Shown in pieces: positions 1 to 8,600 of a stretch of 64,000 nt of DNA (within the stretch, counting starts at the first letter, position 1; each line of letters opens with the position of its first letter). A model generated the notes under the pieces. The model ran no database searches and was not told where the DNA came from. It saw only the letters and a program-made list of their open reading frames with translations. The stretch comes from Pseudomonas sp. IPO3778. GTDB taxonomy: Bacteria; Pseudomonadota; Gammaproteobacteria; Pseudomonadales; Pseudomonadaceae. The position numbers and the translations under genes were made by a program. The stretch is taken from assembly GCF_013386825.1 (NCBI RefSeq), contig NZ_JACARC010000014.1, positions 62,001 to 126,000 of the forward strand, given 5' to 3'.

Positions 1-144
1 TGCGCAATCGGCTGGACCGTCTTCCAGGGTACCGTCAACCCATTGATCTACGCAGTCATCAACATGGTGCTAGGCATCGGTGTTGCTGTCGTCCGAGTGT
101 TGTCCGAAGCGCCCCCTGAGGGAGACAACCATGAAAATCCCTAA
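1..144 (+). CDS. C-terminal end of a small membrane protein, probably phage (5' end outside window)
   Basis: Frame 1 is open from the first base to TAA at 142-144 and gives 47 residues. The stretch from about residue 2 to 37 is hydrophobic (motifs such as VNPLIYAVINMVLG), which suggests one or two membrane segments and a short polar tail. The gene overlaps the next reading frame by 14 bases, a typical phage arrangement. A holin or other small phage membrane protein would fit, but the missing N-terminus prevents assignment. Confidence 0.45.
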   Translation, partial: CAIGWTVFQGTVNPLIYAVINMVLGIGVAVVRVLSEAPPEGDNHENP

Positions 145-391
145 ATTCCTGAAATCATCCTTCGCATGGCTTGCGAAGCTATTCACTGAGGTTCCAACCA
201 TGACTGACGAAACCACTGCTGCTCCAGCACCTGCTGCTACACCTTCACCGGCACCTGCTGCCGCGCCTGTTGCCGCAGCTCCTGTCGAGCCGGCAGTAAA
301 CACCGACACCCTCAAGGCTCTGCTGCTGACCCTGGGCCACAACATCGAGGCCGAGTGGGATCACCTCATCGCACTGGCCAAGAAAATTTAA
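131..391 (+). CDS. small phage-type protein with Ala/Pro-rich linker
   Basis: An 86-residue protein starting at ATG 131. The first 25 residues are basic and aromatic, residues 30-57 are a low-complexity Ala/Pro linker, and the C-terminal 28 residues form a compact helical-looking segment (motif LLLTLGHNIEAEWDHLIALA). Similar short C-terminal segments are, as I recall, found in small genes of Pseudomonas prophage structural regions. A second in-frame ATG at 200 could be the real start. Function unknown; the neighbours are phage fragments. Confidence 0.45.
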   Translation: MKIPKFLKSSFAWLAKLFTEVPTMTDETTAAPAPAATPSPAPAAAPVAAAPVEPAVNTDTLKALLLTLGHNIEAEWDHLIALAKKI

Positions 392-400
392 GGGGAACGA

Positions 401-753
401 CATGACTGATGAAACCCTCTTGGTTGATGACGCGGACCAAGCCGCACCGGCTGAAGGCCCGCAAGGATATCTTCATTGGTCCGGTGAAAACCAAGTCGGG
501 CATCGTCAATGGTGTTTGGCAGCGAGCGTTCTTCCGGCTAAAGGGAGCGGAACGAGGTCGGTCCCGCCAGGGTGGTGAGGTTCGGCGCGGCGCCAACACA
601 ACTGGTCGCCTCAAGCTGCTGATCCGCTTCGGCGATTCGCTGGCCGTGAACAAGCGGTTGAACTACCGAAGCCGAGCGAAGGCGCTGATAGACCGCCGGT
701 TCAGTGCCGTGTTCGGTGAGGCTATGGCCAAGGCCCTAGCGTCCGCACGCTGA
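401..753 (+). pseudogene. chimeric phage remnant: start of one gene joined out of frame to the end of a DUF6441-like gene
   Basis: ATG 401 behind AAGGGGAACGAC opens a reading frame (MTDETLLVDDADQAAP...) that loses sense after about 25 codons. From about base 460 a different frame reads through to TGA at 751-753 and carries basic, phage-like sequence ending in motifs such as RFGDSLAVNKRLNYRSRA. That tail resembles the C-terminus of DUF6441-type phage proteins. The simplest reading is a deletion that fused two phage genes out of frame. An ORF running from ATG 409 to 753 can be translated whole, but its first 17 or so residues are an off-frame reading of the first gene. Confidence 0.5.
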
Positions 754-1117
754 CTGGTGCGACGGGAGGGCTGGGGGTACCCCCCCTGCATGGGTCCCTC
801 CTGGGACCCTCGACATCGAGGGCATTGCGCACCGTGCTGTTTCTCTAGCTGCGAACTTTTGAAATTTGGGTAACAGGTAACAGAATTAATCTATGAATTA
901 GCCAGAATCTTCCAAGCTTCACGGCGGCTCTAGAAAAATCGAAACACGCTGAAAGGCCCGTGGTTGGCTGGCTTCAGCGAAAGGCGTGATTAATGTCGAC
1001 GCATCAAACGTTCAAATAGAGCTCAATGGAAAGTCTGTTACCCAAATGAAAAAGCAGATTTGGGTAACGGTTTTGGGTAACGAGGGTAACTCGTTACCCT
1101 TGTTACCCAAGCTGTTA
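754..1117. repeat. non-coding tract with seven GGGTAAC/GTTACCC heptamers
   Basis: No credible gene lies here. Exact heptamers occur at 868, 1062, 1075 and 1084 (GGGTAAC) and at 1037, 1093 and 1102 (GTTACCC), most within 75 bases; a near copy (AGGTAAC) follows the first. Many carry the flank TT or AA, giving a 9-mer TTGGGTAAC. The density and mixed orientation look like replication-protein binding iterons. A phage-satellite primase remnant lies 600 bases downstream, which fits a decayed replication origin, but this is inference. Confidence 0.5.
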
Positions 1118-1732
1118 ATCGCCTCACTCAAGGCCGCGCTGCTCAAGTTCTGACCAAAATTTCCGCCATCGATCGCTGTGGAAATCCCACTGTTGATCAA
1201 GGCATGTGCACCACTGCGCAGTACGGTTTGCTCAGCATTGCCCCAACTGAGCATGTCGCTGGAGTAGCTAGCATTTTGAAGCGGCCCGGCGTTGGTGGCC
1301 GTCGATCCGTTCACCTCCGAGCCAACTGGTGTCGGCATAATCCAGAACCCCGTAGCTATTGCCAGCGACCGCTGCGTTTTCAAACTTTCCGAACTAAAGG
1401 TGTCGTTCCGCGTACTGCCCAGGTTGCCTTTGTCATCGATGAAGCTGGTCACCGCCGTCGTGGCCAGGCTGATCTCCGCCACGCCCTCTACCCCGCTCAG
1501 TCCCAGCCCTGCCGGACCGAGAGCGACTGACATCAAGATGGCGATGATCACCTTTGATGCGGGTCCCCGGTCGCAGTCATCGCAACATCACGCGTGGCAT
1601 CGATATGGCTCGCAATGGCACTGATGTCACGCCCAACGGTAACCTGGAAGTCGCGCCACGCCTCCATAACGCTGCCGTATTGGGTCACGTCGCTGCTGCG
1701 GGACAGGTCAGTGACGGCGTTGCTATCCACTT
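1118..1732 (-). pseudogene. internally deleted fragment of a second CdiA/FhaB-type haemagglutinin
   Basis: On the minus strand this tract is closely similar to two separated pieces of the intact cdiA gene in this window: 1118-1566 matches about 6660-7110 (DUF637 region) and 1567-1732 matches about 7880-8046. About 780 bases between them are missing, joined at GCGGGTCCC/CGGTCGCAG. The reading frame is broken by small indels and substitutions, and both ends stop abruptly. At 1732 it abuts a satellite primase fragment. It is a relic of a second haemagglutinin gene or a partial duplication. Confidence 0.8.
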
Positions 1733-1973
1733 AGCAGTGATAGAGGTTTTTCTCTTCGGAGACTGACAGGCTGGCACTGTTTTCATCATGAAACACGCAG
1801 TACATCACCCAATCCTTGCCGCGCTTTTGCAACGAATGGCCCTGCGATTAAATCAGCCGAACCAGCGACACCTCATGTTTGAGGCGTTCCAGTTCAGCTT
1901 CGGGAATGTGGGCCATTCGGTGTCCCCTCAGGACCTTGTCAAACAACTGATCAGGGATTGTTGTAGGCTCCAT
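1733..1973 (-). pseudogene. N-terminal fragment of a phage-satellite DNA primase (CHC2 zinc finger) with in-frame stop
   Basis: Reading the minus strand from ATG 1973 (or ATG 1916) gives residues with motifs MAHIPEAELERLKHEVSLV, then LI, a TAA, then in the same frame SQGHSLQKRGKDWVMYC, VFHDENSASLSV and EEKNLYHC. This is the start of a CHC2-type zinc-binding primase: the spacing of the CVFH and YHC elements is characteristic. The TAA lies where a Glu codon would be expected. After YHC the sequence passes directly into the haemagglutinin fragment, so the catalytic Toprim part is absent. Clearly non-functional. Confidence 0.75.
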
Positions 1974-2050
1974 ATAGATACTTCAGTCAACCCTCATCAG
2001 AATCAGAGGTGACAATGCCAGGCATCGACCACCACCAATGCTTGTTCTGG

Positions 2051-2410
2051 ATGAGCTTCACTGAACGCCTCTTGCGGCTACGCAAGCAACACAGCCTGAC
2101 CCAACAGCAAATGGCTGACACCGTGGGAATCCATATCACCCAGGTAAAACGCTATGAATCCGGTGAAGCCCAACCATCGCTTGAGGTGCTCAAGAAGGTT
2201 GCCGTGGCCTTTAACGTCTCCACCGATTGGCTGGTGTTTGAAGAAAACGAGCGCGAACCGCAGGACGAGTTAAAGCTCAAATTCGAAGCTGTGGTGCAAA
2301 TGGACGAGGACGAACGCCGCTCTGTGCTCGCCCTACTCGATGCGATGATTTTGAAACACCAGACAAAACGATTTTTTGTGCCCAGTCCAGAGTCAAAACA
2401 GCAACCATGA
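2051..2410 (+). CDS. XRE-family transcriptional regulator
   Basis: A 119-residue protein from ATG 2051 (MSFTERLLRLRKQ...). A longer form from 2009 is possible, but family members begin at MSF. Residues about 5-62 form a Cro/C1-type helix-turn-helix (LTQQQMADTVGIHITQVKRYE), followed by an acidic helical tail (EAVVQMDEDERRSVLALLDAMI) typical of single-domain XRE regulators of phage origin. Its stop overlaps the ATG of the next gene (ATGA at 2407-2410), so the two are translationally coupled. Likely a DNA-binding repressor of its own operon; the operator is not identified. Confidence 0.85.
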   Translation: MSFTERLLRLRKQHSLTQQQMADTVGIHITQVKRYESGEAQPSLEVLKKVAVAFNVSTDWLVFEENEREPQDELKLKFEAVVQMDEDERRSVLALLDAMILKHQTKRFFVPSPESKQQP

Positions 2411-2955
2411 ACAGCAAGCAGCTCAACGAAATCAGCAAGTTTCTCAGCTATGTATTGCGACATGAACCGCAGTCCATTGGACTTCAACTAGATATGGAAG
2501 GCTGGGCAGAAATTGATTTCTTAATTGCAGGCGCAGCTAAGGAAGGGCGTGTTCTAGATCGCGAACTGATCCTGGCTGTTGTCAGCCGCAGCGATAAAAA
2601 GCGTTTTGCTATTTCTAACGATGCGCAATACATTCGCGCCGTGCAGGGCCATTCAACTGAAAGCGTAAACCTTCAGTATATTGAGAAAGAGCCGCCCGAG
2701 TTTTTGTACCACGGAACAGCAACTCGCTTTCTAGAGTCAATTCAGAAAAAAGGATTAATTGCGGGTTCTCGCCATCACGTGCATTTATCACAAAACATGG
2801 CCACTGCCGCATCGGTGGGACAGCGATATGGAAAACCTGTAGTGCTAAAAATTGAAGCCCTGCAAATGTACCAGCAGAGCTTCAAGTTTTTTCAGGCTGA
2901 GAATGGCGTATGGTTAACGAGTCAAGTCCCCATTTTTTTTATACATCAGGAATAG
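2407..2955 (+). CDS. kptA: RNA 2'-phosphotransferase, KptA/Tpt1 family
   Basis: A 182-residue protein of normal family length. Tpt1/KptA enzymes remove an internal RNA 2'-phosphate using NAD+. The catalytic tetrad expected for the family is visible as Arg18-His19 (YVLRHEP), Arg66 (DKKRF) and Arg122 (GSRHHVHLS), and Tyr101-His-Gly-Thr104 is the NAD-binding element of the ADP-ribosyltransferase-like C-lobe. The bacterial role is unknown because bacteria lack the fungal type of tRNA splicing. It overlaps an upstream XRE regulator by four bases and converges on an immunity gene with a 10-base overlap at its 3' end. Confidence 0.9.
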   Translation: MNSKQLNEISKFLSYVLRHEPQSIGLQLDMEGWAEIDFLIAGAAKEGRVLDRELILAVVSRSDKKRFAISNDAQYIRAVQGHSTESVNLQYIEKEPPEFLYHGTATRFLESIQKKGLIAGSRHHVHLSQNMATAASVGQRYGKPVVLKIEALQMYQQSFKFFQAENGVWLTSQVPIFFIHQE

Positions 2956-3371
2956 CCTTCGTCTCCGACCCGATCAGCCTTATAACGAGCAGATTCTTCT
3001 TTGGCAGCACTAAACCATTCAGAAAAACCAGAGTAAGAAAAGCTATCCCAAGGACTTGATTTCGGCCTTGAGTAATCATAAATCCGAACACTTGAATCCC
3101 CCCCCTTGCCTCCATCAAAGCAAGCGAGAACCACCCAGCCATCATTATACAATCCAGACTCATCTTGAATAATTGCAAATGGAACCAGAGCAGTCCCTGG
3201 AAACTTCAAAAGCATAGAACCATAATAAAAGAGAGAGAGCGCCATATCTTTCGTTAGAAAACGCCAAGGCGCTATATCTATATCACCAACCAAAACCACA
3301 TTTAGATAGTCCGTAGGAAGTTGAAAACCATCTGGCAAAATTGGAAATTCATACAAAAAAGGCTTCATCAT
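2946..3371 (-). CDS. probable immunity protein of an orphan CDI toxin, SMI1/KNR4 (SUKH)-like
   Basis: A 141-residue acidic, soluble protein without signal peptide. The central part (VPFAIIQDESGLYNDGWVV, then DSSVRIYDYSRP) resembles the SUKH/SMI1-KNR4 superfamily, which supplies many toxin immunity proteins; I hold the family call loosely. The ATG overlaps the stop of the toxin fragment upstream (ATGA), as in other toxin/immunity pairs of this locus. Low GC compared with the surrounding genome. It should neutralise the toxin tip encoded at 3368-3830. Confidence 0.6.
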   Translation of the reverse strand: MMKPFLYEFPILPDGFQLPTDYLNVVLVGDIDIAPWRFLTKDMALSLFYYGSMLLKFPGTALVPFAIIQDESGLYNDGWVVLACFDGGKGGDSSVRIYDYSRPKSSPWDSFSYSGFSEWFSAAKEESARYKADRVGDEGYS

Positions 3372-3830
3372 TTCCCGCCTCCAGAAATACGTGGTGGCTC
3401 TGTTAAACCGTAAGGATTGGAAGCAGAAAAACCTCCTGACTGTTTATTTATACGACCAGTTATTGCCTCTCCCCAAGTATCAAAATTCTGCCACCCTCTC
3501 GCCTCTTGAATAGCGGGCGTCAATGGATCGTCAAATCCACGAACGCTAGCATTCACGTCAATCCCCGCTTCTCTGGCAGCAGCAATTCGAGTGTTGTCCA
3601 TACTAGTCAGCTGACCATCCGGCATTTTCACGACATCAACCGGATCACCTTTCCAGCCATTGGTTTTCATGCTCTGGACTAAATCGTCGTAGGTGTAGTT
3701 CGTGCCAGAAATCCGATCTGTCTTGTTAAACGAAACAGTATTCTGCGAGAAGCGAATCTCATCAGCAGCATAAGTTGCTGCATTGTCTACACCTTTTGCA
3801 CCAAAGGCAAACGACCAACACCATCTACTC
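3368..3830 (-). pseudogene. orphan CdiA C-terminal toxin tip (ParB-like motif), no start codon
   Basis: The minus-strand frame is open from about 3830 to TGA at 3368-3370 with no upstream start. It begins with the toxin junction type seen in its sister cassettes (FGAKGVDNAATYAADEI) and continues into a domain with motifs GWKGDPVDVVKMPDGQL, MDNTRIAAAREAGIDV. That pattern is a recurrent toxin tip of Pseudomonas CdiA and RHS proteins and recalls a ParB/sulfiredoxin-like nuclease fold (inference). Being promoterless and startless, it would act only after recombination onto the cdiA gene. A shorter 100-residue ORF could start at ATG 3670. Confidence 0.6.
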
Positions 3831-3864
3831 TTTTAACAGGATACAAAAATCTCGTTACACCAGC

Positions 3865-4323
3865 CTAAACCGCCTTATGGCACTCTATCTCGCTTTCTAT
3901 ATCTAAATCTTGCCCTTTCGCAAAAGAGAAGGTGAGAAGTTTAGCTCGCAACGCAAGCTGCTTAAGCGATTCAGGCAAATCATCAATGGTAATTGGACTT
4001 ATCGGCGACGCTACAGGCTCATATTTATTTGAGCACTCGCGAATCGTTCGATGTACATCTCGCCAGTCATACACAAAAAAACCTTTTTTTGCCATATCAT
4101 AAAAATCGTCAGGACGATTTACCTGAATAAGAAGACGAGCTTCAGAAACAATAGGAAGATTTTCGATAGCTTCCTCCACATTCTCTATCGCAAATGAACA
4201 GTCATGCAGCATGCCAACCGGAATTGGCCCACTCCCTCCAGTAAAAAACACTCCAAGGTTTAGCTCGCGATCGGTAGCAAGCCAAACACAATCCAGCCCA
4301 TCGGGGTATACATCGCTACTCAT
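3865..4323 (-). CDS. probable immunity protein for the deaminase-like orphan toxin
   Basis: A 152-residue acidic, soluble protein. No family recognised with confidence. It begins six bases after the stop of the deaminase-like toxin fragment at 4330-4671 and has the size, charge and low GC of CDI immunity genes. The toxin-immunity order (toxin tip, then immunity) is repeated three times here, so the assignment rests on position. Between its end and the next cassette (3831-3864) nothing is seen. Confidence 0.5.
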   Translation of the reverse strand: MSSDVYPDGLDCVWLATDRELNLGVFFTGGSGPIPVGMLHDCSFAIENVEEAIENLPIVSEARLLIQVNRPDDFYDMAKKGFFVYDWRDVHRTIRECSNKYEPVASPISPITIDDLPESLKQLALRAKLLTFSFAKGQDLDIESEIECHKAV

Positions 4324-4329
4324 ATTAGA

Positions 4330-4671
4330 TTACTCATCAGATTTGAATCGAGTCCCTGGAGGGAATGGTTCACGACCATAAGTAGATTCGCAACGAGGGC
4401 ATACAGGGACTTGGTCGCCAGTCCTGGGACGCATCGCCTCCGTAAAACGAACGTCCTCTTTGTTACCTCCTAAGGCATCTACCACATGATCTTCCGCACA
4501 TTTTCCACCGCCACAAAGCCTTGCAGCAACCTCACCAGTCTTTACGTTGTAGCCACCTGTAACAGTTGCAGGGGCTTTGCCTTTCAAAGGTGCAAGTGAT
4601 TCAGCTAAAGCATCACGCGCTGCTGATGCTTCTTGACCCTTTGCAGCATCAGTCGCTTTTGGACCAAAAAA
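4330..4671 (-). pseudogene. orphan CdiA C-terminal toxin tip, cytidine-deaminase-like
   Basis: Open minus-strand frame from about 4671 to the stop at 4330 without a translation start at its head; an ATG at 4587 would give only 85 residues. It starts with a junction segment (FGPKATDAAKGQEASAA) and then carries CGGGKCAEDHVVDALGG and VPVCPRCESTYG. The C-A-E and C-P-R-C elements match the zinc-binding and catalytic motifs of the deaminase-like polymorphic toxins (CxE ... CxxC). Such tips act as nucleic-acid base deaminases in target cells. It is an orphan module stored downstream of cdiA. Confidence 0.65.
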
Positions 4672-4911
4672 TCAACTTTGTGGGCTTGGGGATGCCTCTT
4701 GACCATTTATAAAAACTGAAACCACGCTACCTTCCCAACCATAGAAAATTATTCCTTTTTCGAAATACTCCACTTCGAAGCTCCCATCACTTACCCCCCC
4801 TTGCCCTACGACATCAACTGACATTCCGGGCTCAAGCCAATACTCCTCAGCCCAAGGTTCAATAATAAGCAACATTACTTCAGATGTTCCATTGATGCAG
4901 CTTATTTTCAT
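4672..4911 (-). CDS. probable immunity protein for the DUF4951-like orphan toxin
   Basis: A 79-residue, acidic, beta-rich-looking protein (motifs EPWAEEYWLEPGM, FYGWEGSVVSVFING). It starts seven bases after the stop of the toxin tip at 4919 and is AT-rich. No family assigned; the immunity role is inferred from cassette order. Confidence 0.5.
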   Translation of the reverse strand: MKISCINGTSEVMLLIIEPWAEEYWLEPGMSVDVVGQGGVSDGSFEVEYFEKGIIFYGWEGSVVSVFINGQEASPSPQS

Positions 4912-4918
4912 TATGTTT

Positions 4919-5262
4919 TTAATTCCAGTTATCTAAAATCTTCTGCATAAGCTCAACACGATTTTTTGCAGTAATATTATTTGCATTCCTAGAAAATTCG
5001 TTAGAATAAAAGTCCTTCCACTGGGTAGCCATCTCACGCGTCAACCCTTGCTCTTGCATTGATTCAACCTCTGAAGCGTTGATGGTATCTAGACGCTGTA
5101 ATGCACCTTCGGGCCTAGCTCCCCACCCAATTACGTCCTTCCCAAATTGGCTTTGGGTCATTCCTTCAGGAATCAACGGCCGATCTAGTTTAGGAATCTC
5201 AGGGTTGGTTACTCCCTTGGAAGTATCGCTAGCAGCCACAGCCTCTTTTGCACCGCAGGCAT
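4919..5262 (-). pseudogene. orphan CdiA C-terminal toxin tip (DUF4951-like)
   Basis: Minus-strand reading with no convincing start; the 106-residue ORF from about 5239 is the translatable part. It opens with the segment CGAKEAVAASDT, closely matching the GGEKEAVDSAAK segment just before the toxin of the intact CdiA, and continues with PLIPEGMTQSQFGKDVIGWG and NRVELMQKILDN. This resembles the DUF4951 toxin-tip domain (recalled, not searched). The shared KEAV junction is where homologous recombination could swap this tip onto cdiA. Confidence 0.6.
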
Positions 5263-5664
5263 TTACAGTTTATTTATTTCTCCAAGAACCTTCGCCAAAG
5301 TTGAAGCATCTCTTAACAAGTCGGCATCTTTGCTTAACTGTTTAACCTCAGCCAAAGCGTAAGCCGCTTGATACGCAGCACTTGTGTTCTCTTGCCAATA
5401 CTTAGAACTCAAACCGGAAAGAGCCGCGACTAACTCGCCATCATACCTTTCCCCTATCAAAACATCATCATTCAGCAAGGCTACAGCAAACGGTAAAACT
5501 TCACTAACAAACAAATTTTGCCGCAGCGCACGACAAACATCCCCCACGCTCAAAAGATTTAAATGAATGTCGCGCACAGACAGATACCATTCAGTCAAAG
5601 ATGAGTTCTTGTCTTCTGACAACCAATTGACTGGAGTTCCTTTTTCCAAATCACGAAACTTCAT
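5263..5664 (-). CDS. cdiI: CdiI immunity protein of the intact CdiA
   Basis: A 133-residue soluble protein beginning MKFRDLEKGTPVNWL, with LSVGDVCRALRQNLF and GERYDGELVAALSGL. These motifs match the family annotated as contact-dependent growth inhibition system immunity protein. Its ATG overlaps the cdiA stop (ATGA at 5661-5664), so immunity is made whenever the toxin is made. It should bind and block the C-terminal toxin of the adjacent CdiA. Confidence 0.8.
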   Translation of the reverse strand: MKFRDLEKGTPVNWLSEDKNSSLTEWYLSVRDIHLNLLSVGDVCRALRQNLFVSEVLPFAVALLNDDVLIGERYDGELVAALSGLSSKYWQENTSAAYQAAYALAEVKQLSKDADLLRDASTLAKVLGEINKL

Positions 5665-8600
5665 ATTCCTGCACCATTTAAAGCTGAGTTGATACGTTGA
5701 ATTGTATCTAAAGCTCTTTGGCGTGCAGCTTGCGCTACGGGATCACTCACGCCTTCCAGCGTTTCCGCATGGTTTCTTAATCCTCTAAGCATGTCGTTCA
5801 TTTCTTTCAAGTGATCCCAATAGCCGCCATCAGGCTTCGGAACAGGGTCGCCTGCCATATCCTTTAATGTACCCGTAATGTCGCTATCCTTGAAACTATT
5901 GAGAATATTGTCAATTTTGTTAACAGCTCTCTGCTGACCTTGGCTCAGCTTAGCCGCACTGTCCACAGCCTCTTTTTCACCGCCAGCACTTTCTGCAACC
6001 TCAGTTTCAACCTGCTCAGCCTTGGTTGCACTCGACACAGTCTCACCGGCCCCCGCTGTGGCGTCAATTGCGGTGCTGCCTGAAACATTCTCCACGCCTG
6101 TTGCTGTAGCCCCAACAAGACCATCGCCCATCTCACTGAACATTGCCCCCATCCTGGCCAGCAAACTCTCCATCACAACTTCCGGCACCAACACGCTGAA
6201 GATCGCCAGCGACAGTTGCGCATAAGCTTTTTGCAGAGGCGTCAGATCGTTTGTGTGGGCCGCGTCTTCATCGCCGAAAATCACGGTAGGATCCAAATCC
6301 TCGTGCCCTTGGCGGTTGTACTTGTCCGCAGATCCACCTATCAAAGCCGCGATATTAGGATCGCCGCCAGCCATTGCCCCCGAAACCACCCCAATCAACT
6401 GTGCTGTCGTGATCTGCGTTTGGCTACCCTGGTAACTCAGATTGTTCGCATCGAAAATCTTGCTGACGTAATTGGACAACGCTGCGTTGACCAATGGTGT
6501 CAACCCTTCGGCCACGCCGCCTGCGACGACACCACTCGCAAAGTCTTGCCCCGCAGCCTTCGACAGCAATCCACCGAGCACAGCGTGCAGGACTAGCTTG
6601 CTCGCAATGTCATTCGTCGCATCGCCGATGGCTTTGTTGCCGGCTGCCGCGCCAAGGCTGATCGCCTCACTCAAGGCCGCGCTGCTCAGGTTCTGGCCAA
6701 AACTTCCGCCATTGATCGCTGTGGAAATCCCACTGTTGATCAGGGCATGTGCACTACTGCGAAGCAGGGTCTGCTCAGCATTGCTCCAACTGAGCATGTC
6801 GCTGGAGTAGCTAGCGTTTTGAAGCGGCCCAGCGGTGGTAACAGTCGACCCTTCGGTACTTCCGAGCCAGTTGGTGTCGGCATAATTCAGGACTCCGGCG
6901 CTAATGCCAGCGACCGCTGCGTTTTTCAAACTGTCCGAGCTGAAAGTGTCCTTCAGCGTACTGCCCAGATTGCCCTTGTCATCGATGAAGCTGGTCACCG
7001 CCGTCGTGGCCAGGCTGATCTCTGCCGTGCCTTCTATTCCGCCCAGTCCCAGCCCAGCCGGGCCAAGAGCGACTGACATCAAGATGGCGATGATCACCTT
7101 TGATGCGGGTCCCAGGCCCGAGGTGTTGTACTTGAAGGAGTCGTGGATTTCCTGTACCTGGCGCCAGTCGACGTCCCCACGCTTTTCAGCGTCTTTTAAC
7201 CAAGCAAGGCTCGGGTCGGCCTGGACCATCGCGTCAATACTTTGCGACACCGTATCTTGGTCGATCTGTTTGAGGTCGATGTGCAGGCCGTCGACCGCGT
7301 TGATCGTCAGTTGACCCTTCGCCGTCAGCTCACTCTGGTGCAAGGTCTCGTCAGTGGTGCCTTTGCCTTTGGCCGAAACCCAGAAGGCATTGTTATCGCT
7401 TTTGGTGTGGCTTTCGTCGTGCAGGTCCTTGACCGCCTCAAACGTGATGCTGCCACCAGTGCTCAGGGACAAATCCCCACCACTGTTTAGCTTGGCGTCC
7501 TGATACAACTGATCGCCACCGCTGACCAGAGCCAAAGCACCGCCGGTCTGGATCTCGCTACTGACATTTTTGACGTCGGTGACTTCGTCGTGCTGAGTTT
7601 TCTTGCTGCCCCAACTACCCGTCTTCTTCATGTCATACAGCGAGTAATCGCTGTTCTGAGCAGCCAGCACATCAAGCTCGCCACCCGCCACCAGGTACGC
7701 TTCATTGCCCGCTGAAACCCGGCTGGCGATCAACGCCATATCGTTCCCGGCACTAAGGTCAACGTTGCCACCAGCGGTTACGGTGGTACTCACCTGACTA
7801 ACGTGATCTTCCTGGGTGGTGACCTTCTTTGTATTAAGCGCCGAGTGCTGCTCATCCGCTGCCGAGGCCAAGCTCAGGTTACCGGTCGCAGACATCGCAA
7901 CATCACGCGTGGCATCGATCTGGCTCGCGATGGCACTGATGTTTCGGGCAGCGGTAACCTGGAAGTCGCGTCCGGCCTCAATAATGCTGCCGTATTGGGT
8001 CACGTCGCTGCTGCGGGACAGGTCGGTGACGGCGTTGCTATCCACTTGCTCGGCAGCCACCAGGTTAACGTCGCGACCCGCCACGATGGTGGTGTCCGCA
8101 CCGCTGCTCAATACCCCACCCACGTTGTTGACGTCTTCCCCCGCCTGCACGCTCAGGTTGTTGGCCGCCTCGATACGCGCGGCGCTGTCGACAAAGTCAG
8201 TGCCCTCGGTGCGATAGCCACTGCTGCTCTCATGGCTGGTAACGGTGCGCTCATTGTTCACATCGCCGTTGACGGCGGTGACACTGACGTCACTCCCCGC
8301 GATGATGCCGCCCGCCTGGTTGGTCAGGTTATTGCCTGCCAGGAGATCGAGGCGGTCACCGGCTTCGACCAGGCCGCTGTTGACCATGTTCTGGCCCGCT
8401 TGGGCAGACAGGTTGCCGGTCGCGCTCAAGGTGCCAGCGTTGGTCAGGTCGCTCCCGGCAATCAGGCTCACGTCAGAACCTGCGATCAACGCACCGGTGG
8501 GGCCGAGACGATTATCCGCCTGGGCCAGGTACAGCACAGGGACCAACACCTGCTCACCATTAACCGTGGCGTCTTCCATCCAGACGATATCATGGGTCAG

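Noticed and set aside
1788..2012. A 74-codon plus-strand frame
   Set aside because: It is the antisense of the primase fragment, whose minus-strand reading has clear CHC2 motifs.
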